Shown here piece after piece: positions 7,544 through 13,617 of a stretch of 19,835 nucleotides of DNA. Position numbers and translations under genes: made by a program. Numbering within the stretch: the stretch's first letter is position 1; each line of letters begins with the position of its first letter. The DNA comes from Bacillota bacterium. Its GTDB lineage: Bacteria > Bacillota > GCA-003054495 > Carboxydocellales > JAJZTU01. A model generated the notes under the pieces. That model had not been told where the DNA came from. It saw only the letters and a list, made by a program, of their open reading frames with translations, and ran no database searches. The DNA is taken from contig JAJZTU010000028.1 of the NCBI GenBank assembly GCA_021848765.1, forward strand, positions 1-19,835, in the 5' to 3' direction.

Positions 7544-8658
7544 AGCCTCGCTCCTTCCGGAATATAGCCCTCAATCAGGACATCCTGGCCGAACTGCCGG
7601 ACTTGAACCTGCTCAAGTTTTAAGGCCCTATCCATAGTTTCAACTCCCACTCCCCCGACCGGACCTGGTGCTTGCTGGCCGCCAATCAGCTTGGGGGCAA
7701 TAAACATGGCTACCTTGTCCACAATCCCCTCAGCCAGGGCGGCAGAGTTTATCTGAGCCCCGCCTTCCACCAGCACACTGGCAATCTCCCGCTGTCCCAA
7801 CAAATCCATGAGGTGATTTAAGTCCACCATTCCTAAACGGTCTTCATTCACGACTACTATTTTGGCCCCTGCTGCTTCCAATTTGGCTAGTTTCTCTTCC
7901 GGGGCCCTCCGGGTAACCGCTACTATGGTGGAAGCATTTGATTCCTGGGTCAATACCCTGGCTTCCAGGGGCAGCCTGCCTTCACTATCCACCACTACCC
8001 TGACCGGATCCTGACCCGACTTATCCACCAAGCGGGTTGTCAGGGCCGGGTCATCAGCCAGTACCGTCCCGATTCCCACCAAAATGGCATCATATTCGTC
8101 ACGCAATTGATGGACATAGGACCTGGCCTGTTCCCCGGTAATCCAGCGGGAGTGCCCGGAACGGGTAGCAATTCTCCCGTCCAAAGTCATAGCTGCCTTG
8201 ATCAGCACAAAGGGCTTACGGGTGGTTATATACTTCAAAAACACTTCATTTAGCCGCCTTGCTTCGGCTTCCATCACCCCTGACACCACTTCAACTCCTG
8301 CGCGGCGCAGCTTTTCCAGGCCCCGTCCTGCCACCAGGGGATTGGGATCGGTCATAGCTGCTACTACTTTGGCGATTCCCGCCTTTAAAATGGCATCTAC
8401 ACAAGGGGGAGTATGGCCATGATGGGAACAAGGCTCCAAAGTAACATAGATAGCAGCACCCCTGGCATCCCGGCCTGCCGCCTTGAGAGCATGAACCTCA
8501 GCATGAGGAGTACCGGCCTTCTGATGATAACCCTCACCCATAATCCTGCCCTCTTTCACCACTATGGCTCCCACCATGGGATTGGGGTTAGTCCTGCCCC
8601 TGCCCATAGCTGCCAGGTCCAGGGCTAAGCGCATAAAGCGCTTATCTTCTAATGTCAT
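7525..8658 (-). CDS. ribD: Bifunctional riboflavin deaminase/reductase
   Basis: This enzyme catalyses the second and third steps of the GTP branch of riboflavin synthesis. The N-terminal zinc deaminase carries HAEVHAL (H52, E54) and PCSHHGHTPPC (C77, C86). The C-terminal NADPH-dependent reductase begins near PFVLIKAAMTLDGRIAT and contains VLVEGGAQINSAAL. The ATG at 8658-8656 (MTLEDKRFMRLAL) is chosen because homologues start there. The same frame is open for 70 more codons, but that extension runs through the terminator and riboswitch and is not coding. Length is 377 residues. A GGAG lies about 11 bases upstream, somewhat distant. First gene of the operon; overlaps ribE. Confidence 0.96.
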   Translation of the reverse strand: MTLEDKRFMRLALDLAAMGRGRTNPNPMVGAIVVKEGRIMGEGYHQKAGTPHAEVHALKAAGRDARGAAIYVTLEPCSHHGHTPPCVDAILKAGIAKVVAAMTDPNPLVAGRGLEKLRRAGVEVVSGVMEAEARRLNEVFLKYITTRKPFVLIKAAMTLDGRIATRSGHSRWITGEQARSYVHQLRDEYDAILVGIGTVLADDPALTTRLVDKSGQDPVRVVVDSEGRLPLEARVLTQESNASTIVAVTRRAPEEKLAKLEAAGAKIVVVNEDRLGMVDLNHLMDLLGQREIASVLVEGGAQINSAALAEGIVDKVAMFIAPKLIGGQQAPGPVGGVGVETMDRALKLEQVQVRQFGQDVLIEGYIPEGARLCLPEL

Positions 8659-8698
8659 GACATCACTCTCCAAACATCCTTCAGGGGAAACAGCCGGG

Positions 8699-8733
8699 AA
8701 AACACAAAACCCCGGAGGAATATTCCTCCAGGG
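8699..8733 (-). terminator. Intrinsic terminator (attenuator) of the FMN riboswitch
   Basis: On the minus strand CCCTGGAGGA and TCCTCCGGGG form a 10-pair stem around an ATAT loop, followed by TTTTGTGTTTT. It lies between the aptamer and ribD, so the switch most likely works by premature termination when FMN is bound. A second small hairpin (ACAGCAA/TTGCTGT) lies between aptamer and terminator and may belong to the alternative fold. Confidence 0.8.
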
Positions 8734-8793
8734 CATAGTGGTTTGCAGAAAACGCCAAACACAGCAAAAAGCACATCCTTGCTGTACGCATTG

Positions 8794-8963
8794 TCCTTCT
8801 CCCATCCAGACTTTAACTGTCGGCTCCGGAATTGCCTCCTGGCTCATTGGTTTATGGCCGCGGCTCACCGGATCTGCCCTTGCGGGCTTGCGGGCTTGGC
8901 TCCTGACAAATGATGTCAGGGGCCCTACCGCCGGTACGGAATTTCACCTGTCCCTGAAGGATT
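8794..8963 (-). promoter_or_regulatory. FMN riboswitch (RFN element)
   Basis: The minus strand carries the classic RFN landmarks in order: GGGACAGGTGAAATTCCGTA followed by CCGGCGGTA, a variable hairpin (CCTGACATCATTTGTCAGG), AGCCCGCAAG, GGCAGATCCGGTGA, AATTCCGGAGCCGACAGT and the closing GGATGGGAGAAGGA. The 5' CCTTCAGGG and 3' GAGAAGGA ends pair as P1. FMN binding should lower expression of ribD-ribE-ribBA-ribH. All core elements are present, so the aptamer looks functional. Confidence 0.97.
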
Positions 8964-8991
8964 AATATTCATTATGAGTTAATTATGGATA

Positions 8992-9021
8992 ATTATAAAC
9001 TACTCCGGCGGGGATTGTCAA
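8992..9021 (-). promoter_or_regulatory. Consensus sigma-A promoter of the rib operon
   Basis: On the minus strand TTGACA (9021-9016) and TATAAT (8997-8992) are both perfect consensus hexamers separated by 18 bases. The predicted start point is near 8985, about 20 bases before the riboswitch. Such a strong promoter fits a gene set controlled downstream by attenuation. Confidence 0.88.
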
Positions 9022-9181
9022 TCTTCGCAGATAATAGTTGCAGTTAATAGTCATAGTTAAGTAGATTTTTTTTGAGACCGGGCTTGGCAATTCCTTAAAA
9101 AGGGGTCTTAATTCCTCTCTTTTTATTTTTTCACCTATTCACCAAGGGTTTTTCTATTAATTTTATTAATCTCTTCGCGTG

Positions 9182-9499
9182 TTAATTTCCTGCTCTCACA
9201 ATAATTTCCTTTTTATCGTAAGGCTCTCCCTTATATACCTTTTTCACTTCAACTAAAACATCTGTTACAATTTTATTTGGAATATTTTCCCCTTTTTGGA
9301 AATTAGAATTACTCCATTTGCTCTTGTATATATCAAGTACCTTTCCATAGATAATCACAGCTGATTCGTTTACTAATTCTCTTTTACCTAGTAAAGGTAT
9401 TTGAGCACTAATAACCGTTGTTCTAGGTAAAAAATTATACGTTAATACTCCAAACATAAATGCAATCAAACTTAAAAAAATTATCCTCTTAAACAACAT
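9182..9499 (-). CDS. Exported or membrane-anchored protein of unknown function, probably internally deleted
   Basis: A 105-residue product starting MLFKRIIFLSLIAFMFGVL, a hydrophobic N-terminus suited to a signal peptide or anchor, followed by PLLGKRELVNESAVIIYGKV, a segment SKWSNSNFQ and DVLVEVKKVYKGEPYDKKEI. The ATG at 9499 is preferred over GTG at 9508, because GGGAG overlaps the GTG but sits 8-9 bases before the ATG. The protein ends abruptly at VRAGN. In another frame directly downstream (about 9198-9135) the sequence reads ESRKLTREEINKINRKTLGE, which looks like a normal C-terminus. The middle of a longer gene may therefore be missing (inference). It follows the matrixin-like frame by a few bases. 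Function unknown. Confidence 0.5.
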   Translation of the reverse strand: MLFKRIIFLSLIAFMFGVLTYNFLPRTTVISAQIPLLGKRELVNESAVIIYGKVLDIYKSKWSNSNFQKGENIPNKIVTDVLVEVKKVYKGEPYDKKEIIVRAGN

Positions 9500-9511
9500 A
9501 TTCTTCACTCC

Positions 9512-10084
9512 CTAATAGATATATGCTGCCGCAGCTTTATCGTCGGCCTCTATAGTTCTCTGACTAGTCATCCCTAGCGAAGCGGTTGGTTCCATTGTTG
9601 CTCCAGATACGTCAGAATGAGCTATTCCAAGTCCATGTCCGATTTCATGCGTCATAACATTTTGTACATCATAAGCGTCATTATCTCCGTTATTCTTCCA
9701 CGGATAGTATGTATTTACATTAATATCAAACTCATAAATATATCTAGTTAAAATATTAACATTGGTAGCATTAGTTTCCATTAAATAGTCCGGCCCGGCA
9801 TTAGATTTTGTAATAGCATTTATGTCATCATCTAACGGATACGTAGTTATAGAATGATCAGAACCTCGAAACATATGATTACCTAGGTAAGCTTCTGTTT
9901 TCCATTGATAAAGTGCATTATCGACTGCTGCTTTACTTTCAGAAGCAAAAGTACTATTAACGCGAACAGTCATTCCAGCACCATAAAAATCATAATATCC
10001 ATTTCCATACCAAATCGAATATGCATGAGCCGCTGTTACACCAATAGTAAAGGAAAAGGTAATTTCTGATGTAATGAAGTTGTT
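9512..10084 (-). pseudogene. Matrixin-like zinc metalloprotease lacking its start
   Basis: The frame encodes an M10/matrixin-type catalytic core: VMTHEIGHGLGIAHSD carries the zinc-binding HExxHxxGxxH, followed by a short loop and ATMEP, the Met-turn. Upstream of the first ATG (9973) the frame stays open and still reads like an exported precursor: FTIGVTAAHA is a plausible end of a signal peptide, then YSIWYGNGYYDFYGAG. The frame meets a stop at 10087-10085 with no start codon or ribosome binding site, so the signal-peptide start is missing. Starting at 9973 would give 153 residues without any export signal. Probably a gene truncated at its 5' end near 10085, though a rare start codon cannot be excluded. 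If active, the product would be a secreted protease. Confidence 0.6.
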
Positions 10085-10468
10085 TTAATGTTCCCGCCTT
10101 TGACGGCACCCTAATGTGGTCCTATGTGTTGATTTTTCCCATTGATTCGACGGTTAAATCAACTTGTGGACAAGGACGAAATCATTCAACGTTGGCTTCA
10201 AAGGCTTTAGATGGTCAGGTCTCGTACTTGAGTAGAGAAAGTTAGAAATTCTACCTGGAATCATTTTACAGATCGCTTTGTCTAGTGTGCGAAATCTAGG
10301 TAGAATTAGAAAATATTGAAATTCTATGATTGAACGAGAATAAGGGAATATGGGGGATAGTCTGCCCTTTTTAGGGCAAAGCCTCTAAGGGGGAGTACTA
10401 AGGCTGCGGAACTTATACCAAGCATGGCAATAATTGTAAAACAACAAATAAGAAGTTTACGACGGATC
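10085..10468. other. Gene-poor stretch with remnants
   Basis: No intact gene is visible. On the plus strand a stop-bounded frame near 10130-10210 reads LNQLVDKDEIIQRWLQRL and resembles a fragment of a DNA-binding or recombinase protein, but it has no start and cannot be assigned. The stretch also holds an inverted repeat (10247-10307) and a hairpin followed by GCAAAGCC near 10350-10410. This is likely scar DNA left by gene loss or mobile-element activity. Confidence 0.4.
10247..10307. repeat. Imperfect 13-bp inverted repeat
   Basis: AATTCTACCTGGA at 10247-10259 is matched by TCTAGGTAGAATT at 10295-10307 on the opposite strand (12 of 13 bases), with 35 bases between the arms. A shorter related GAAATTCTA recurs near 10318-10326. 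Purpose unknown. Confidence 0.55.
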
Positions 10469-10879
10469 TTATTTCACTTCCTTCTTTTCATTATGGATTT
10501 TCTTAATTTCCTTTCCTGACATGTCAAACGTTACTAGAGATATGGTATTGTCGGGATGTTTAATACCTATTATAGCATCATTTCCTTTAAGAAGGACAAC
10601 CGGTTTAAAGTCCCCAATTTTTAATTCGTTGGAGTCCTTTAAGTTTTCAATCGCTTTTGTGATTTTAGTCCTCAATTCTATGTCTTCCTTGGAGTTTTTG
10701 TCGTCATAGATGTCCTTAAAAGGAACTATACGGTAATCCACTGCATTAGGAACCTGTGCTGAGATAACCTTTTGAAGCTCAACTTCTCCATCCGAGACTT
10801 TACTGTTACTTATTGCAATTCCTGCCCCAAGAGTGAGAACCAATACCAATAAACATATTAATGTTAGAACCTTTTTCAA
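10469..10879 (-). CDS. Exported protein of unknown function
   Basis: A 136-residue protein starting KKVLTLICLLVLVLTLGAGI, which is a clear signal peptide or N-terminal anchor, followed by a charged, probably mixed alpha/beta domain. Recognisable pieces are VISAQVPNAVDYRIVPFKDI, a lysine/glutamate-rich helix around EDIELRTKITKAIENLKD, and a C-terminal GNDAIIGIKHPDNTISLVTF followed by a lysine-rich end. The start is TTG at 10879-10877, because AAGGAGG lies about 8 bases upstream and no in-frame ATG is available. I recognise no family. It lies divergent from the agr locus and near the matrixin-like frame, so it may be part of the agr-controlled exported set (inference only). AT-rich, unlike the flanking rib operon. 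Confidence 0.6.
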   Translation of the reverse strand: MKKVLTLICLLVLVLTLGAGIAISNSKVSDGEVELQKVISAQVPNAVDYRIVPFKDIYDDKNSKEDIELRTKITKAIENLKDSNELKIGDFKPVVLLKGNDAIIGIKHPDNTISLVTFDMSGKEIKKIHNEKKEVK

Positions 10880-10957
10880 TGTCCATTCCTCCTTATGTCA
10901 ATAGGATCACGAGTTCCTTACGCCAAATTACAATTTCCGCATCTACTATTAGATAGG

Positions 10958-11030
10958 TATAGTGGTTTGAATAGGTTTATCCAGGTTGAATGCTTGTGCG
11001 GCTTTCCCAGGTTACCTTCGGACCACTATA
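10958..11030. repeat. 9-bp inverted repeat with internal direct repeat in the leader of the exported-protein gene
   Basis: TATAGTGGT at 10958-10966 is the exact inverted match of ACCACTATA at 11022-11030. The 55 bases between hold two copies of CCAGGTT. If transcribed on the minus strand, the region between the 21-codon ORF and the 136-residue exported protein could fold into a closed stem. No known riboswitch class was recognised. Confidence 0.45.
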
Positions 11031-11077
11031 TTTATTTGCGGTGGCGCACGGTTAACTTGTAGCATATAAGCTAGCAT
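11012..11077 (-). CDS. Putative 21-residue peptide ORF with strong ribosome binding site
   Basis: On the minus strand ATG at 11077-11075 is preceded by AAAGGAGGTGAGGGGA, a near-perfect ribosome binding site. The frame runs 21 codons, starting MLAYMLQVNR, continuing through APPQINI and ending in two arginines before TAA. An in-frame upstream ATG at 11110 would add 11 residues but has no ribosome binding site. It could be a regulatory leader peptide for the exported-protein gene 130 bases downstream, a small secreted or signalling peptide, or a chance ORF. The C-terminal part of its coding sequence overlaps one arm of the inverted repeat at 10958-11030, which favours a leader-peptide role (inference). 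Confidence 0.35.
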   Translation of the reverse strand: MLAYMLQVNRAPPQINIVVRR

Positions 11078-11315
11078 TCCCCTCACCTCCTTTCGTGTGG
11101 TAATTTCCATGTTTAAGAAATTTTAGCTTTTCACGACTAATTTTTTGTTTTACGCTTCAATAGTACCACATTGCCCCTGAGCAGATCCGTAATAGGTTTT
11201 CCTGCATGTTCACCCCTTTTAATTACTTCGCATATAACTTCTCGATGAATTTTCCGTTTCCTGCCATGGAAATTTATGTTGCCGCTTAGGCATGTTATTT
11301 AGCCGCTTTGAAATG
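11078..11315. other. Intergenic DNA between the divergent exported-protein and agr units
   Basis: Nothing convincing is encoded here. On the minus strand several short frames overlap (for example one reading REVICEVIKRGEHAGKPITD ahead of a stop near 11140), but none has both a start and a ribosome binding site of normal spacing. It may hold promoters for the minus-strand peptide/exported-protein unit. No clear -35/-10 pair was found. Confidence 0.35.
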
Positions 11316-11368
11316 ATTAACGGTCAAAGGGGTTCCAAAGTAGCTTTGGAACCCCTTTGACCGTTAAT
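11316..11368. repeat. Perfect 25-bp inverted repeat (3-base loop) upstream of agrC
   Basis: Bases 11316-11340 and 11344-11368 are exact reverse complements around the loop TAG. No strong T-run follows on either strand, so this is not a standard intrinsic terminator. The outer end of the right arm, ACCGTTAAT (11360-11368), fits the published LytTR/AgrA half-site pattern, and its mirror copy ends the left arm. It could be an operator, an mRNA-stabilising or processing hairpin, or a small mobile-element remnant. It lies 117 bases before the agrC start. Confidence 0.9.
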
Positions 11369-11485
11369 TTAATAATCACGGCATTTCATAGGTTAACTAC
11401 GGCAGTTTGAATAAAGAAAACGGTAAAATGGAACTTCTTGCAGGAATTTGACAAAATTAGTATAATTATAGAGGAGGTGAGATTT

Positions 11486-12808
11486 TTGGATAAACTTACT
11501 CCTTTTTCCTTCATATTTGCATCTATCCCTGAAGGCATGGTTCTGGTTTTTATAAGTTTAGTGTTGTTGGGATATATACCGAAGGGTAGATTTATAAGAA
11601 TTTTTATTATAGCAATGTTAAACAGCATAATTTTAGCTATATTAAGATTCTATTTTCCTTTTGGGGTTCATACTTTAATCGGGCTTGTTATTTTAGGCTT
11701 TAGTATTTGGAAAATACTAAGGATTGAATTAATTAAATCCTTCATTATTGCTGTTTTTGGTCTTATTGTTCTCGGACTTGTTGAAAGTATTTTTATACCA
11801 TTATTAGCTAAATTATTTAGCCTCTCTATTGACACAATACGCAACAATGACATTGTTCGAACCTTTATTGCATATCCTCACCTGATCTTCATTAGTCTTA
11901 TTGGCATTCTAGCCTGGAAAAAAGAGTGGAAATTAGTAGATTTATATTCGTTAGTTATAACAAAAGCAAACCTGGCCGTGACCTTGGTTTTCTTACTTCA
12001 TATATTCTTCGTTACATTTATTAACCTAACAAGCTTTGTTGATGGAGCCAATTTCTTATATGCTAATTTGATCAGATACCCGGTTGCAATAAATCTTTTC
12101 TTTGTTTCAAGTCTTGTTTTTTCAATTCTGTTAATTCGCAAGCTTTTTTCTATGGCTGAAACTGAAGCTTTAGTCAAAGCACAGGAAGCTTACATAAAGA
12201 GTATAAATGACATCATTGATTCTTTCCGAGCTCAAAGGCACGATTTCCACAACCATCTTCAAACACTCTATGTCATGATTAGTAAAAGCGGTAATAGAGA
12301 GGCGCTAAATTATCTCAACTCTGTATTAAGCGATTTTGATGAGTTAAATGAGTTAATCCGGCTCAAAAACCCAGCAATAGCAGCGCTTCTACAAGCCAAA
12401 ATGGCTTTAGCGAGCTTAAAAAATATTAGTCTTGAAATTTCAGTTTCTGCTTCCCTTGAAGGGCTAAAAATCAAATCACATGAATTAGTCTCCATTCTGG
12501 GCAATCTTATCGACAATGCAATCGAAGCCATAGATTGGGACTCCCAAGAATGTAAAGAAAATAAAATAACAGTTACTTTATCCCGGTTCCAAAGTTTCTT
12601 TTTGTTCCAAATATCTAACCCCGGTGTTATTCCGCAAGATGATTTAGACAATATCTTTAGTGTCGGCTTTACGACGAAGGACGGCTCAAAACATTCTGGT
12701 CTTGGACTCTCTACCGCGAAAAAAATAACTGTTAAAAACAAGGGACAAATAGCCGTCCAAAGTACTGAAGGGACAGGTACTCAATTTACCGTGCTATTGC
12801 CTGCTTAG
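11486..12808 (+). CDS. agrC: AgrC-type sensor histidine kinase (quorum sensing)
   Basis: A 440-residue membrane receptor kinase. The first roughly 220 residues contain about six or seven hydrophobic segments (for example around 8-32, 37-57, 86-108, 163-185 and 199-217), as in AgrC-type peptide receptors. The kinase part has the phospho-acceptor motif QRHDFHNHLQTL (His at about 252), the N-box NLIDNAIEAI (about 341-350), and GLGLSTAKKI (405-414) as the ATP-lid glycine box, typical of the GHKL/HPK10 group. The start is TTG at 11486, because GAGGAGGTGA lies just upstream; the frame is open farther back to another TTG (11438) that lacks a ribosome binding site. It is followed by agrB after 8 bases. 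Expected role: binding the cyclic AgrD peptide and phosphorylating AgrA. Confidence 0.9.
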   Translation: MDKLTPFSFIFASIPEGMVLVFISLVLLGYIPKGRFIRIFIIAMLNSIILAILRFYFPFGVHTLIGLVILGFSIWKILRIELIKSFIIAVFGLIVLGLVESIFIPLLAKLFSLSIDTIRNNDIVRTFIAYPHLIFISLIGILAWKKEWKLVDLYSLVITKANLAVTLVFLLHIFFVTFINLTSFVDGANFLYANLIRYPVAINLFFVSSLVFSILLIRKLFSMAETEALVKAQEAYIKSINDIIDSFRAQRHDFHNHLQTLYVMISKSGNREALNYLNSVLSDFDELNELIRLKNPAIAALLQAKMALASLKNISLEISVSASLEGLKIKSHELVSILGNLIDNAIEAIDWDSQECKENKITVTLSRFQSFFLFQISNPGVIPQDDLDNIFSVGFTTKDGSKHSGLGLSTAKKITVKNKGQIAVQSTEGTGTQFTVLLPA

Positions 12809-12816
12809 GAGGAAAA

Positions 12817-13458
12817 ATGATTACGTATCTTTCGGCAATGATTGGGAGGCATATTGCTAATAAAGCAGATAACCAGGAGCAAGCCGAAGTTATTGCCTAT
12901 GGAATAGAAATAATCCTTGGAGCAATAATCAAGGGGCTGATAATATCACTGGTTACCTGGTTTATTGGTACATTTTACGAAACCTGGCTGGTGCTTTTCT
13001 TCAGTGCTCTTTTACGGATCTTTTCCGGAGGTGTCCATTGTACTTCCTATACCCGCTGCTTAATTACCAGCTCCTTTGTATTTTCGTCCCTTGGTTTGGT
13101 AGTTAAATTGTGGCAACCTCATCTAACAGAGCAGTCCATATTTGCTATTATTACTTTATCTACTCTCGTTTTATTGGTGATTTGTGTAATTTGGATTCCT
13201 GCGGGTAATGAAGTCCGGCCTTTAGAGAAATACAACGACAGAGTCAGATTTAAGACCCTCTCTTTCGGCATTATTTCCCTATACTTTTTAGTTTTCATTG
13301 TGGTTCTGAACTACTTTAGCATTATACCGAAAACATTTCTATTAGCCTCAATTACAGGATTCTTGTGGCAGGGTTTTACTGTGACACCTTTTGGATATTC
13401 TCTTGTGGGGAGATTCGATAGTTTCTTAATATCTCTATCTCTAACAAAAGGGAGGTGA
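12817..13458 (+). CDS. agrB: AgrB-type AIP-processing membrane peptidase
   Basis: This 213-residue integral membrane cysteine peptidase should cleave the C-terminal tail of AgrD and form the (thio)lactone intermediate. The catalytic region is FSGGVHCTSYTRC: His74 and Cys81 show the same seven-residue spacing as the known His/Cys pair of staphylococcal AgrB (H77/C84). Multiple hydrophobic segments follow (about 33-55, 83-103, 108-128, 150-168 and 172-190). ATG 12817 is preceded by AGGAGG overlapping the end of agrC. The stop TGA at 13456-13458 is embedded in the agrD ribosome binding site (GGGAGGTGA), indicating tight translational coupling with the precursor peptide. Confidence 0.93.
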   Translation: MITYLSAMIGRHIANKADNQEQAEVIAYGIEIILGAIIKGLIISLVTWFIGTFYETWLVLFFSALLRIFSGGVHCTSYTRCLITSSFVFSSLGLVVKLWQPHLTEQSIFAIITLSTLVLLVICVIWIPAGNEVRPLEKYNDRVRFKTLSFGIISLYFLVFIVVLNYFSIIPKTFLLASITGFLWQGFTVTPFGYSLVGRFDSFLISLSLTKGR

Positions 13459-13463
13459 ACATA

Positions 13464-13595
13464 ATGAAAAATATCAGTAAACAATTATTTCGGGTTATGG
13501 CCTCTGTTCTAACAGTACTAGCCGCTACGGAAGTAAAAACAGCAAGTTTCTGGATAATTTATCAGCCAAAACCCCCGAAAAGTCTGGTAAAGTAA
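13464..13595 (+). CDS. agrD: AgrD-type cyclic lactone autoinducer precursor with serine at the ring position
   Basis: A 43-codon gene placed exactly where agrD is expected, 5 bases after agrB, with a GGAGGTG ribosome binding site 7 bases before the ATG. The N-terminus MKNISKQLFRVMASVLTVLA is an amphipathic membrane-binding helix. The core is TASFWII and the tail is YQPKPPKSLVK, matching the acidic/proline-rich recognition tail of the family (compare Listeria CFMFVYEPKSP). By alignment the macrocycle is Ser28-Phe-Trp-Ile-Ile32, with Ser28 (AGT, 13545-13547) replacing the usual cysteine, so the signal should be an oxygen-ester lactone rather than a thiolactone. No cysteine exists anywhere in the peptide. 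The N-terminal extent of the mature peptide cannot be read from the sequence. Confidence 0.9.
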   Translation: MKNISKQLFRVMASVLTVLAATEVKTASFWIIYQPKPPKSLVK

Positions 13596-13617
13596 TTATG
13601 GGGTTGGTGGAGTTTAG

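Noticed and set aside
8659..8868. Open 70-codon N-terminal extension of ribD
   Set aside because: It translates the riboswitch 3' end and the attenuator hairpin. RibD homologues start at MTLEDKRFM-like sequence, so the extension is non-coding.
9033..9061. AGTTAA-type repeats resembling LytTR/AgrA sites
   Set aside because: GCAGTTAAT and ATAGTTAAG start 13 bases apart, not the roughly 21-22 expected for AgrA-type direct repeats, and they lie upstream of the rib promoter. Probably simple AT-rich sequence.
11108..11303. Several short minus-strand frames (for example around REVICEVIKRGEH)
   Set aside because: None combines a start, a ribosome binding site and a recognisable family. They overlap one another in different frames.
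11438..11466. Promoter-like TTGCAG-17-TATAAT just ahead of agrC
   Set aside because: The -10 is consensus, but the start point would fall inside the ribosome binding site (11471-11477), leaving no usable leader, and the -35 is weak. The true agr promoter is probably farther upstream.
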